Assembly (NCBI GenBank): GCA_963707515.1
Contig: CAVPQI010000003.1
Span: 372,001 to 436,000 of the forward strand
Length of the DNA: 64,000 nt
Source of the DNA: Sva-07 sp963707515
Lineage (GTDB): Bacteria > Actinomycetota > Acidimicrobiia > Acidimicrobiales > Ilumatobacteraceae
Direction of reading: 5' to 3'
Numbering within the stretch: the stretch's first letter is position 1; every line of letters starts with the position of its first letter. Shown here piece after piece: positions 1 to 8,241 of the stretch. Position numbers and translations under genes: made by a program. The notes under the pieces were generated by a model. It saw only the letters and a program-made list of their open reading frames with translations. It had not been told where the DNA came from and did no database searches.

Positions 1-2
1 AG

Positions 3-194
3 ATGCGGACCTCGGTGTTGCGCATGCCGTCGTACGCCGTCGTCCTCGGTGCCGTCGAGTCGGCGGACCGCAAGTTGCGCCGCAGTCGTCCGGCGGCCGA
101 CGACGGGGCGGCACTCGATGCGGCGATGGAAGAGGTACAGGTGGCCATCGGCCAGTTGAATGCGGTGATGCACGAGCAGTACGTCGTGCACTGA
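3..194 (+). CDS. C-terminal end of an unidentified protein (5' end outside window)
   Basis: An open frame runs from the window edge to a TGA at 192-194. Only about 63 residues are visible and the first Met may be internal, so the real start is probably outside the window. The tail is mildly charged and helical-looking and ends in HEQYVVH. It lies 9 bases before the ATP-grasp/alpha-E gene, so it is probably co-transcribed with it. In such clusters the upstream neighbour is often another ATP-grasp or alpha-E protein, but I cannot recognise either family here. Function unknown. Confidence 0.5.
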   Translation: MRTSVLRMPSYAVVLGAVESADRKLRRSRPAADDGAALDAAMEEVQVAIGQLNAVMHEQYVVH

Positions 195-203
195 GGCACG
201 ACG

Positions 204-2561
204 ATGACCACCTTCGACGCGACCGTTCCCGAGACGACGAACGCCGACGCGCTGATGTCGTCGATCGCCGCGTTCGCCGACCTCGGCTCGCGGCAGATCG
301 ACGCCGACCGGTTGCTGGCGGCGGAGGGCGCCGGCCACATCGTCCACGACCTCCCGCTGCGTGCCGACGGTCGCCTGGTCGCCCTCGAGTCGCGACCATG
401 GCGGCTCGATCCCGTCCCGTTGGTGATCAGCGGCGGCGAGTTCACCGCCCTCGCCGATGCGGCGATCGCCCGTATGCAGATGCTCGAGGCGATCCTCGTC
501 GATCTGTACGGCGAACGCGAGCTGCTGCGCGACGCGGTCGTCGATCCGGTGCTGTTGTGGGGGAGCCCGAAGTACCGGCTGGCGGCATTCGGTCAGCGAC
601 CGATCGGCCGCTGGATGACGAACTACGCGGTCGACGTGATCCGCGACGCCAACGGCCGCTGGCACGTCGTGCGCGACATCACCGACGCACCGGCGGGTGT
701 CGGCTACGCCCTGCTCGGCCGGGCGGTCACCGCCCGGGTCCATCGCGACATCGTCGCCAAGCTCCCCGCCGGCCGGGCGCTGCGGTCCCTCGATCCGTTC
801 GCCGATCGGCTGCGCGACGGACTCGCCGATGTCGCCGCCACCGACAACCCGCGCATCGTCGTGCTGTCGGGCGGCGTCGACCATGCGTCGTTCGTCGAGC
901 AGTCCTACCTCGCCACTCGGCTCGGTCTGAACCTCGTCGAAGGCGCCGACCTCGTCGTCCGCCGCGGTCGGGTGTGGCTCCGGTCGCTCGCCGGGCTGGA
1001 GCCGGTCGACGTGCTCTTCCGACGCCTCGAAGACGATCGAATCGACCCGATGGAGGTCAACGCGGAGGGTTCGGTCGGGGTCCCCGGCCTGCTCCTCGCC
1101 GCCCGCACCGGTGGGGTCAGCCTGGCCAACGCCCACGGCACCGGCGTGCTCGAAGACGCCGGGCTGGCGACCAGCTGGGACGATGCCGGCGCCTGGCTGG
1201 CGACGCGTCACGGACGTCACCCGGCGGCGCAGCCACTGCGGATGTTGACCGTCGACGAACGCCAGCGCGGCACGTGGAGCACGTATCCGGGCTTCGACGG
1301 TTCGACCGACGTGATGCGGGCGGTGACGCTGCGCGTCCATCTCGTGGCCAGCGACATGGGCGTCGACGTGCTGCAGGGTGGCAGTGCCCGGGTGCTCGGC
1401 GACGGCGACGACCCACTGCTGTCGACGATCGCCACCGCCAAGGACGTGTGGGTCGTCGGCGGCACGATTGCCCCACCGGCGGTCCGCCGACGCGAGCCGT
1501 TGCCGCAGGTCGACCTGATCGCCTCGGTGCCGACGCGCGCCGCCGAGGCTCTGTTCTGGGCGGGCCGGGCGATGGAGCGCGCCGAGCTCGTCGCCCGCTC
1601 GATCCACGTCGTGCTCGACCGGACGAGCGGCGCCATCGACACCGACGTCGCCGAAGCCTGGGTGGCACCCGGGCTGGCGATGATCGCCGCAGTCACCGGC
1701 ACTGGTCAGAACCGCCTCGTCGAGCCGGGCGGCGACCCGGCCGGCACGGCGCTCGCCGCTGGCATGGATGCCCTCGTCCGGCAGCTCGGCTCCTTCCTCG
1801 CCGAGGCGTCGTCGGTGCGCGAGTACTTCTCGGTCACGGCCGGGCACGCGCTGGCGCGCCTCGCCCAGACGCGCGGGTGGTTGCGGTCGCACCTCGACGC
1901 GGCCGTGCAGGGCGGCGCCCCGGGTTCGGTCGACGTCTCGCGCATCCACGGCGAGGACCTCGAGCTGGTCCTCGGTGACCTCGCCTCGATCGTCGGGTTG
2001 TGGAACGAGAGCGTCGTGCGTGGACCCGCATGGTGCTACGGCGAGGTCGGCCGGCGGTTGGAGCGGGCGTTCGGGGTGATCGACGTCGTGCGCGGTGCAT
2101 TCGGCCTGGCCCCTGGCGCGCTGGCCCTCGACTCGTGGTTGACGGCCGGTCGCCAGACGGGGATGGGGATCGACGACCATCGCCTCGACTTCCAGCGCCA
2201 GCGAGTCGTGGAGATGGTCCTGGCGACGAACGAGAGCCTCGTCGCCTACCGCCGACGCCACCGCTCCGACATCGAGTTCACGCTGGCGCTGCAGCTCGTG
2301 GTCACCGACGTCGAGAACCCCCGCGCCGTCGCCGCGGCGGTGCGCGCGGTCCGCCTCCAGGCCGAGCGCCTCGGCTGGCAGGTCGGCGTCGACGGTGCGA
2401 GCGAGTTGGAGGCGGCGCTGGCGACCGCCGACCTGACGACGCTCGCCGAGACGGCGGCACTGCTCGACCACGTGTGGGCGGGATGCGATCGCCTGGCCCG
2501 TGACGTCGTCGGTTCCAGCCTGGCGACACCGGTCGACCCGCGGATGATGGGGCGCACGTGA
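204..2561 (+). CDS. Circularly permuted ATP-grasp / alpha-E domain fusion protein
   Basis: A 785-residue protein. Roughly residues 30-430 resemble the circularly permuted ATP-grasp family (DUF404/DUF407), with the stretches YALLGRAVTARVHRD, LSGGVDHASFVEQ and DVLFRRLEDDRIDP. Residues about 455-770 resemble the alpha-E helical domain (DUF403), beginning near ASVPTRAAEALFWAGRAMERAE. The two families are often separate adjacent genes; here they are one chain. Family knowledge: ATP-grasp enzymes of this type are predicted to form amide bonds in an uncharacterised peptide-like product, and the partner transglutaminase follows directly. Start ATG 204 is 9 bases after the previous stop. The stop overlaps the region of the next gene's start, suggesting translational coupling. 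Exact substrate unknown. Confidence 0.85.
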   Translation: MTTFDATVPETTNADALMSSIAAFADLGSRQIDADRLLAAEGAGHIVHDLPLRADGRLVALESRPWRLDPVPLVISGGEFTALADAAIARMQMLEAILVDLYGERELLRDAVVDPVLLWGSPKYRLAAFGQRPIGRWMTNYAVDVIRDANGRWHVVRDITDAPAGVGYALLGRAVTARVHRDIVAKLPAGRALRSLDPFADRLRDGLADVAATDNPRIVVLSGGVDHASFVEQSYLATRLGLNLVEGADLVVRRGRVWLRSLAGLEPVDVLFRRLEDDRIDPMEVNAEGSVGVPGLLLAARTGGVSLANAHGTGVLEDAGLATSWDDAGAWLATRHGRHPAAQPLRMLTVDERQRGTWSTYPGFDGSTDVMRAVTLRVHLVASDMGVDVLQGGSARVLGDGDDPLLSTIATAKDVWVVGGTIAPPAVRRREPLPQVDLIASVPTRAAEALFWAGRAMERAELVARSIHVVLDRTSGAIDTDVAEAWVAPGLAMIAAVTGTGQNRLVEPGGDPAGTALAAGMDALVRQLGSFLAEASSVREYFSVTAGHALARLAQTRGWLRSHLDAAVQGGAPGSVDVSRIHGEDLELVLGDLASIVGLWNESVVRGPAWCYGEVGRRLERAFGVIDVVRGAFGLAPGALALDSWLTAGRQTGMGIDDHRLDFQRQRVVEMVLATNESLVAYRRRHRSDIEFTLALQLVVTDVENPRAVAAAVRAVRLQAERLGWQVGVDGASELEAALATADLTTLAETAALLDHVWAGCDRLARDVVGSSLATPVDPRMMGRT

Positions 2562-2588
2562 CGGACCCGCCGACGCCGTTCCAGCGAC

Positions 2589-3530
2589 GTGCCCAGCGAG
2601 GCGCCCAGCGACGTGCCCAGCGACGTGCCGGTCGCCGTGCCCACGTCGGCGCGGCGCTACCGGGTGGTGCACCGCACCGAGTACCGGTACGGCGCGCCGA
2701 TGCTCGACGGCTACAGCGTGGCCTGCGTGCTCGCCCGGCCGACACCGTCGCAGCAGGTGATCAGCACCGCCCTGACCACCGACCCCGCCACCGACGAGCG
2801 CGACGAGCGCGACGACGTCTTCGGCAACCGCATCGTGCAGGTGGGCGTGCACCATCCCCACGACGGCCTCGTGCTCGAGGCGGTGACCGAGGCGCTGGTC
2901 TGGCGCCAGGAGCTGCCGCGCACGGAGGTCGCCTGGGAGCGGGTCAGCGCCCAGGTGTCCGGTCTGCGCGGACCGCCGGCGCTCGACGTCGCGCCCTACG
3001 TGGCGCCGTCGCGCTTCGTCCCGATCGCCAGTCACCGCGACGCGTTGGAGTCGTTCGTCCGAGCGTCGTTCACGCCCGGGCGGGGCGTCGTCGAGGCGAC
3101 GATCGCGTTCTGCACGCAGATCTTCGAGAACCTCGTGTTCGATCCGACGTTCACCGAGATCAGCACCCCGCTCGACGTGGTGCTCGCCGAGCGCCGTGGC
3201 GTGTGCCAGGACTTCGCCCACCTGGCCACCGGTGGGCTGCGGGTGCTCGGGCTCCCGGCGCGCTACGTCAGCGGCTACATCGAGACCGACCCGCCGCCGG
3301 GGGAGCCGAAGGTGTTCGGCGCGGATGCCTCGCACGCCTGGTGCTCGGTGTGGATTCCCGACCACGGGTGGCTGGACCTCGATCCGACGAACGGCATCGT
3401 CCGACCGGATCGCCACGTGACGATCGGGTGGGGACGCGACTACGCCGACGTCGCCCCGGTGCGCGGCGTCGTGATCGGCCCGGCGTCGTCGCAGTCGCTG
3501 TCGGTCGCCGTCGACGTCGCCCGCATCTGA
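2589..3530 (+). CDS. Transglutaminase-like cysteine protease family protein
   Basis: Transglutaminase-like fold with the N-terminal beta region (RYRVVHRTEYRYGAPMLDGYS) and the core from about residue 160. The catalytic Cys lies in RRGVCQDFAHL, the His in DASHAWCSVWIP, and the Asp in WLDLDPTNG. 313 residues from GTG 2589. The first 17 residues come from a short DNA repeat and are Pro/Ser/Val-rich, so the true start could be GTG 2640, just before the conserved domain. It is the third member of the cluster with the ATP-grasp/alpha-E fusion, as in other actinobacteria, so it probably hydrolyses or transfers the peptide-like product of that enzyme. Cytoplasmic; no signal peptide visible. Confidence 0.87.
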   Translation: MPSEAPSDVPSDVPVAVPTSARRYRVVHRTEYRYGAPMLDGYSVACVLARPTPSQQVISTALTTDPATDERDERDDVFGNRIVQVGVHHPHDGLVLEAVTEALVWRQELPRTEVAWERVSAQVSGLRGPPALDVAPYVAPSRFVPIASHRDALESFVRASFTPGRGVVEATIAFCTQIFENLVFDPTFTEISTPLDVVLAERRGVCQDFAHLATGGLRVLGLPARYVSGYIETDPPPGEPKVFGADASHAWCSVWIPDHGWLDLDPTNGIVRPDRHVTIGWGRDYADVAPVRGVVIGPASSQSLSVAVDVARI

Positions 3531-3559
3531 GCCGGCGCTCCCTCGCCGTCGCGCCGCGC

Positions 3560-3597
3560 ATGTGACGAATGGGACCCGTCCCCGTTCGTCACGTGGC
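3560..3597. repeat. Interspersed palindrome, copy A (3'-end element)
   Basis: Imperfect inverted repeat starting 29 bases after the transglutaminase stop. Outer arms GTGACGAA (3562-3569) and TTCGTCAC (3585-3592) are perfect, and the inner arms are G/C-rich. A further half-arm (TTCGTCACGTG, 3601-3611) follows. The same element occurs at 16630 and 44307, each shortly after a gene end. No T-run follows, so it is a terminator-like or mRNA-end element rather than a textbook intrinsic terminator. Confidence 0.75.
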
Positions 3598-3641
3598 TTC
3601 TTCGTCACGTGATTGGCGCCACACGATGGCAGACGAAGGAA

Positions 3642-3662
3642 TGTCTACCAAGTAGGTTGACA
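3642..3662. promoter_or_regulatory. Candidate operator over the sulfate-transport promoter
   Basis: A 21-bp near-palindrome with half-sites TGTCTACC and GGTTGACA around a 5-base centre; 16 of 21 positions are symmetric. Its right half contains the -35 hexamer TTGACA, so a bound protein would block transcription. The natural candidate is the Rrf2-family regulator encoded at the end of the same operon. Binding is inferred from position and symmetry only. Confidence 0.5.
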
Positions 3663-3685
3663 ATAGGGCTGTTGACTCGTAATCT
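3657..3685 (+). promoter_or_regulatory. Predicted promoter of the sulfate-transport operon
   Basis: Perfect -35 TTGACA at 3657-3662, a 17-base spacer and a weak -10 TAATCT at 3680-3685. A purine-rich ribosome binding site (TTGAGGAG, 3715-3722) sits just before the ATG at 3727. This is one of the few AT-richer stretches in the window. Confidence 0.55.
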
Positions 3686-3726
3686 CGGCAAGTCCGATCG
3701 AGAACGTCAACTATTGAGGAGATCCG

Positions 3727-4824
3727 ATGAAGACCCCCCGCCCGTCCCGCAAGCTGGCTGCTGCGCTCACCGCCGCAGTCGTCGCCTCCCTGGCGCTCGC
3801 GGCGTGCGGCAGCGACGGCGACGATCCTGCGGCCGCCGCCGACGACGGGTCGACGCCGGGCGCCGCCTCCTCGCCCGCCGCCGACGCCGGCGGCGACACC
3901 GAGCTGTCGCTCGTCGGCTTCGCCGTCCCGAAGGCGGCGAACAACGCCATCCAGGCCAAGTTCGCCGAGACGCCCGAGGGCGCCGGCGTCACGTGGGTCG
4001 AGTCGTACGGCGCCTCCGGCGACCAGAGCCGGGCCGTCGAGGCCGGGCTCGCTGCCGACTACGTCCACTTCTCGCTGGAGGGCGACGTCACCCGCCTCGT
4101 CGATGCCGGCCTCGTCGCCGAGGACTGGAACACCGGGCCGACCGACGGCATCGTCTCCGACTCGGTCGTCGTCCTCGCCGTGCGACCCGGCAACCCGAAG
4201 GGCATCGACTCGTGGGACGACCTCGTCGAGGAGGGCATCGAGATCGTCACACCGAACCCTGGCTCGTCCGGGTCGGCGCGCTGGAACATCATGGCCGCCT
4301 ACGGCCACGCCTACGCCGGCGGTGCCACCGACGAGGAGGCCGACGCCTTCGTCACCAAGCTCTTCGAGAACATCGTCGCCCTGCCGGGGAGCGGGCGTGA
4401 CGCCACCACGGCGTTCCTGTCCGGCACCGGCGACGTGTTGCTGTCGTACGAGAACGAGGCGATCCTCGCCCGTCAGAACGGCGAGAAGCTCGACTACGTC
4501 GTGCCGGACACGACGCTGCTGATCGAGAACCCCGGCGCCGTGCTGATCGATGCCGATCCGAAGGCCCAGGCGTGGCTCGACTTCGTCCTCTCGGCCGACG
4601 CGCAGTCGGAGTTCGCCAAGCTCGGCTTCCGTCCCGTCATCGACGGTGTCGATCCGGGCGAGGTCGAAGGCGCCAACGATCCCGCCAACCCGTTCCCGGC
4701 ACCCGCCCAGCTGCTGACGATCGGTGACGACTTCGGCGGCTGGCCCGAGGTCAACAAGGTCTACTTCGACGCCGACAACGGCCGGGTGACGGCGATCCAG
4801 CTGGCCACCGGCAAGGCGTCGTGA
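3727..4824 (+). CDS. sbp: Sulfate/thiosulfate-binding lipoprotein
   Basis: A 365-residue periplasmic-type binding protein of the Sbp/CysP family. The signal peptide ends in a lipobox (LALAAC, Cys27), so it should be lipid-anchored outside the membrane. The mature part starts with an acidic linker. Family hallmarks are the region VTPNPGSSGSARWNIMAA (sulfate-contacting loop) and the stretch YENEAILARQNG. It hands sulfate or thiosulfate to the CysT/CysW channel. Strong GAGGAG ribosome site, and the first gene of the operon; cysT begins 10 bases after its stop. Family members differ in whether they prefer sulfate or thiosulfate; sequence alone does not settle that. Confidence 0.93.
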   Translation: MKTPRPSRKLAAALTAAVVASLALAACGSDGDDPAAAADDGSTPGAASSPAADAGGDTELSLVGFAVPKAANNAIQAKFAETPEGAGVTWVESYGASGDQSRAVEAGLAADYVHFSLEGDVTRLVDAGLVAEDWNTGPTDGIVSDSVVVLAVRPGNPKGIDSWDDLVEEGIEIVTPNPGSSGSARWNIMAAYGHAYAGGATDEEADAFVTKLFENIVALPGSGRDATTAFLSGTGDVLLSYENEAILARQNGEKLDYVVPDTTLLIENPGAVLIDADPKAQAWLDFVLSADAQSEFAKLGFRPVIDGVDPGEVEGANDPANPFPAPAQLLTIGDDFGGWPEVNKVYFDADNGRVTAIQLATGKAS

Positions 4825-4834
4825 CGGCACGGCG

Positions 4835-5716
4835 ATGACGGTCACCCTGGACCCCGGACCGGTCTCGCCGGAGGCGCAGTCGATCGCGCCCGAGGCGGGC
4901 CCGGCGAGGGGCCGCCGCAGGTTCCGCGTCGGCACGCTGACCGCCGGTCCGGCCGTGGGTCTCGGCGTCACGCTGTTGTGGTTCAGCCTGCTCGTGCTGA
5001 TCCCCCTCGCCGCCATCGTCGGCCGCACGGCCTCGGGCGGCTGGGAGGCCTTCTGGCGCACGATCACCAACGAGCAGACGGCCGCGGCGATCCGCCTCAC
5101 CGTCACCCAGGCCGCGCTGGTCACGCTGCTCAACATCTTCATGGGCACGTTGATCGCCTGGGTCCTCGTCCGCGACCAGTTCCGCGGCAAGCGCCTGATG
5201 GAGGTCGTCATCGACATCCCCTTCGCCCTGCCGACGATCGTCGCCGGGCTGGTCCTGTTGTCGCTGTACGGACCGAACAGCCCGATCGGGATCGACGTCG
5301 CCAACACCCGCGTCGCCGTCTTCTTGGCGTTCGCGTTCGTCACCTTGCCGTTCGTCGTGCGCACGGTGCAGCCGGTGCTCGAGGCCCTCGAGCCGGAGGT
5401 GGAACAAGCCGCCGCCTCGCTCGGTGCGACGCGCTCGACCACGTTCCGTCGAGTGATCCTGCCGTCGTTGGCGCCGGCGATCGCCTCGGGGGCGGCGATG
5501 TCGTTCGCCCGGGCGATCAGCGAGTACGGCTCGCTCGTGCTCCTGTCGGGCAACCTCGCCCTGCGCACCGAGGTCACCTCGGTCCGCATCTTGACCTACG
5601 TCGAGAACGGCGACCTGGCGGGTGCCGCCGCCGTCGCCACGGTCCTGCTCGTCATCTCGGTGGCGGTGATCGTGCTGCTCGACCTGATCCAGCGCCGGGT
5701 GGCCCGCCGTGGCTGA
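4835..5716 (+). CDS. cysT: Sulfate ABC transporter permease CysT
   Basis: A 293-residue integral membrane protein of the MetI/CysTW permease fold with about six membrane segments, preceded by a ~45-residue cytoplasmic N-terminus. The ATPase-contacting EAA loop is visible as EQAAASLGATRSTTFRRVILPSLAPAI. The gene starts at ATG 4835, directly after sbp, and its end overlaps cysW by 8 bases, implying coupled translation and 1:1 assembly with CysW. Together they form the sulfate channel energised by CysA. Confidence 0.93.
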   Translation: MTVTLDPGPVSPEAQSIAPEAGPARGRRRFRVGTLTAGPAVGLGVTLLWFSLLVLIPLAAIVGRTASGGWEAFWRTITNEQTAAAIRLTVTQAALVTLLNIFMGTLIAWVLVRDQFRGKRLMEVVIDIPFALPTIVAGLVLLSLYGPNSPIGIDVANTRVAVFLAFAFVTLPFVVRTVQPVLEALEPEVEQAAASLGATRSTTFRRVILPSLAPAIASGAAMSFARAISEYGSLVLLSGNLALRTEVTSVRILTYVENGDLAGAAAVATVLLVISVAVIVLLDLIQRRVARRG

Positions 5717-6536
5717 GTCGAGCGCCCTCGCCCCGCACCGCTCGTCGCGTCTCGCCCTGCGCCTGGTGGCCGTCGGTTACCTGTTCTTCCTCGTCGTCTG
5801 GCCGGTGTCACTCGTCGTCAAGCACACGTTCGCCGACGGCGTCCAGAACGTCGTCGACACGTTGACCGACCCGCTCGTCATCGATGCGCTGCGGTTGACG
5901 CTCGTCGTCGCCGTCAGCTCCGTGGTCATCAACACGGTCTTCGGCGTCGGTGTGTCGCTGCTCCTGGTGCGTCAGGAGTTCCCCGGCAAGCGGCTCCTCA
6001 ACGCCCTCGTCGACGTGCCGCTGGCGGTGTCACCGGTCGTCGTCGGCCTCGCCCTGCTGCTCGTCTACAACGGGCGCGACGGATGGTTCGGGGCGCCGCT
6101 CGAAGAGCACGGCTTCCAGGTGATGTTCGCCACACCGGCGATCATCATGGCGACGACGTTCGTCGCCCTGCCGCTCGTCGTCCGCGAGGTCGTGCCCGTG
6201 CTGGAAGAGGTCGGCACGGACCAGGAGCAGGCGGCGCGCAGCCTCGGCGCCGGCCCGTGGCAGACGTTCCGCCGCATCACGTTGCCGGCGATCCGGTGGG
6301 CGTTGGTCTACGGCGTGGTGCTCAGCCTCGCCCGGTCGCTCGGCGAGTTCGGCGCGGTGAAGATCGTGTCCGGCAACGTCATCGGGCGCACCCAGACGGC
6401 GACGCTCGTCGTCGAGGAGCGCTACCAGGAGTTCCAGCAGAGCTCGGCGTCGGCGATCGCCTTCGTTCTGATGTCGGTGTCCGTCCTGTGCATCGTCATC
6501 GTCTCGTTCATCCGCCCGAAGGAGGCTGCCTCGTGA
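5709..6536 (+). CDS. cysW: Sulfate ABC transporter permease CysW
   Basis: A 275-residue partner permease with six predicted membrane segments and the EAA loop EQAARSLGAGPWQTFRRITLPAIRWAL. The phrase RSLGEFGAVKIVSGNVIGRTQTATL is typical of CysW. GTG start at 5709 lies inside the end of cysT. Its stop overlaps the cysA start by four bases (GTGA), so all four transporter genes form one tightly coupled unit. Confidence 0.93.
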   Translation: MAESSALAPHRSSRLALRLVAVGYLFFLVVWPVSLVVKHTFADGVQNVVDTLTDPLVIDALRLTLVVAVSSVVINTVFGVGVSLLLVRQEFPGKRLLNALVDVPLAVSPVVVGLALLLVYNGRDGWFGAPLEEHGFQVMFATPAIIMATTFVALPLVVREVVPVLEEVGTDQEQAARSLGAGPWQTFRRITLPAIRWALVYGVVLSLARSLGEFGAVKIVSGNVIGRTQTATLVVEERYQEFQQSSASAIAFVLMSVSVLCIVIVSFIRPKEAAS

Positions 6537-7504
6537 GCATCGAGATCCAGCACGTGTCCAAACGCTTCGGCGACTTCGTCGCCCTCGACGACGTCAGCGT
6601 GTCGGTCCCGACCGGCAGGCTGACGGCGTTGCTCGGCCCGTCCGGAGGTGGCAAGTCGACGTTGCTGCGCATCGTCGCCGGCCTCGAGGAGGCGGACAGC
6701 GGCACGGTGGTCATCGACGGCGACGATGTCACGACGGCGACGCCGCAGCGGCGCAACGTCGGCTTCGTGTTCCAGCACTACGCCGCGTTCAAGCACATGA
6801 CCGTCGCCCGCAACGTGGCGTTCGGGCTGGAGATCCGCAAGGTGCCGAAGGCGCAGGTCCGCGAGCGGGTGCACGAACTGCTGTCGCTCGTCCACCTCGA
6901 TCCGTTCGCCGACCGCTTGCCGTCGCAGCTGTCGGGTGGCCAGCGTCAGCGGATGGCGCTCGCACGCGCCCTCGCCGTCGAACCGAGGGTGCTGCTGCTC
7001 GACGAGCCGTTCGGGGCGCTCGATGCCAACGTCCGCCGCGAGCTGCGCGACTGGCTGGTCCGCCTCCACGACGAGGTCCACGTGACGACCGTGTTCGTGA
7101 CCCACGACCAGGAGGAGGCGCTCGAGGTCGCCGACGAGATCGTCGTCATCAACCACGGTCGCGTCGAGCAGACGGGCAGCCCGGATGCCCTCTACGACGA
7201 GCCGGCGAACGACTTCGTGATGGGGTTCCTCGGCCCGACGACGCACTTCGACGGGCGCTTGGTGCGCCCGTACGAATTGGCGGTCGTCGCCGCCGACGCC
7301 AGCGACGACGGCGTCACCGGTCAGGTACGGCGCGCCGTCCGCGTGGGGAGTGAGCGGCGGGTCAACGTCGCCCTCGACGACGGCGGGGAGGTCGCCGTGA
7401 CCGACCAGTGGCAGCCGGGTCGCGACGATCTCGCGATCGGCGACCGGGTCCGTGTCGTGCCGGCGGCGGCGGGCGTCCGTCACGACGACGCGATGGCGGG
7501 CTGA
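6533..7504 (+). CDS. cysA: Sulfate ABC transporter ATP-binding protein CysA
   Basis: A 323-residue ATPase. Walker A GPSGGGKST is near residue 35, the signature LSGGQRQRMALARAL is near 135, Walker B is LLLDEPFGALDA, and the switch His is in FVTHDQEEAL. The C-terminus carries the TOBE-like regulatory region with FLGPTTHFDGRLVRPYEL, which is characteristic of CysA. Start GTG 6533 overlaps the cysW stop; a longer frame upstream is only read-through of another frame. It hydrolyses ATP on the cytoplasmic face to drive sulfate import. Confidence 0.93.
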   Translation: MSIEIQHVSKRFGDFVALDDVSVSVPTGRLTALLGPSGGGKSTLLRIVAGLEEADSGTVVIDGDDVTTATPQRRNVGFVFQHYAAFKHMTVARNVAFGLEIRKVPKAQVRERVHELLSLVHLDPFADRLPSQLSGGQRQRMALARALAVEPRVLLLDEPFGALDANVRRELRDWLVRLHDEVHVTTVFVTHDQEEALEVADEIVVINHGRVEQTGSPDALYDEPANDFVMGFLGPTTHFDGRLVRPYELAVVAADASDDGVTGQVRRAVRVGSERRVNVALDDGGEVAVTDQWQPGRDDLAIGDRVRVVPAAAGVRHDDAMAG

Positions 7505-7536
7505 CGTCGTCGCATGGGCATCGGGCCGCACCGCTG

Positions 7537-8004
7537 ATGGGCAGCGTGCAGATCTCCGCCAAGGCGGACTACGCCGTGCGGGCGCTGCTCGTGATGGCGG
7601 CAGCGCCGGCGGGTGCACCGCAGACCGGCCGGACGATCGCCGCCAGCCAGCAGATGCCCGTCAAGTTCCTCGAGAACACGCTGGTCGAGCTGCGGATCAG
7701 CGGCCTCGTTCGCAGTCAACGCGGCGCCGGCGGTGGCTTCTCGCTCGCCAAGCCGGCCGACCAGATCACGATCGCCGAGGTCGTCCGGGCGGTCGACGGC
7801 CCGCTGACCCAGGTGCGTGGTGACCGGCCCGAGACGCTCGAGTACGACGCCCCGGCGACCGCCCTGCAACACGTGTGGATCGCCGTGCGGGCGAGGATCC
7901 GCAGCGTGCTCGAACACGTGACGCTGGCCGATGTCGCCTCCGGGCGGATCCCGCCCGAGATCGAGGCACTGACCCACGACCCAGACGCCTGGCTTCCGCA
8001 CTGA
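7537..8004 (+). CDS. Rrf2-family transcriptional regulator, probable sulfur regulator
   Basis: A 155-residue Rrf2 protein. The N-terminal winged helix is clear (ISAKADYAVRALLVMA, then the recognition part FLENTLVELRISGLVRSQRGAGGGFSLAKP). No cysteine is present anywhere, so it cannot bind an Fe-S cluster as IscR or NsrR do; it fits the cysteine-metabolism (CymR-like) branch, which senses through partner proteins or metabolites. Encoded 32 bases after cysA, probably in the same transcript. I infer that it represses the operon through the palindrome at 3642. Start taken as ATG 7537; GTG 7546, immediately before the conserved QISAKADY, is an alternative. Confidence 0.85.
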   Translation: MGSVQISAKADYAVRALLVMAAAPAGAPQTGRTIAASQQMPVKFLENTLVELRISGLVRSQRGAGGGFSLAKPADQITIAEVVRAVDGPLTQVRGDRPETLEYDAPATALQHVWIAVRARIRSVLEHVTLADVASGRIPPEIEALTHDPDAWLPH

Positions 8005-8045
8005 CGGTGCGGGCGGTCAGACCCGGGTGATGGCGCTGCCGTCGT

Positions 8046-8082
<37 letters not shown>

Positions 8083-8113
8083 GTGGACGTCGCGGTGGCG
8101 GCGGCCGGGTGAG

Positions 8114-8133
8114 ACGACGGATGCGTCCGTCGT
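8114..8133. terminator. Short hairpin after the sulfate operon
   Basis: Perfect 8-bp arms ACGACGGA / TCCGTCGT with a TGCG loop, about 110 bases after the Rrf2 stop and before the MFS gene. No T-tract follows, so termination is only a guess. Confidence 0.4.
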
Positions 8134-8241
8134 GTTCGAGGCGAACGATGGCGGGATCGTCTCCGCTGGGTGCGCTGTGACATCGGTCGAGACCGGCGTC
8201 CGACGCAGGCGCGGCCGCCGACGAGCGCCACCATGGTGGGA

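Noticed and set aside
3589..5589. A 666-codon minus-strand frame across the sulfate genes
   Set aside because: Antisense shadow of sbp and cysT, for the same compositional reason.
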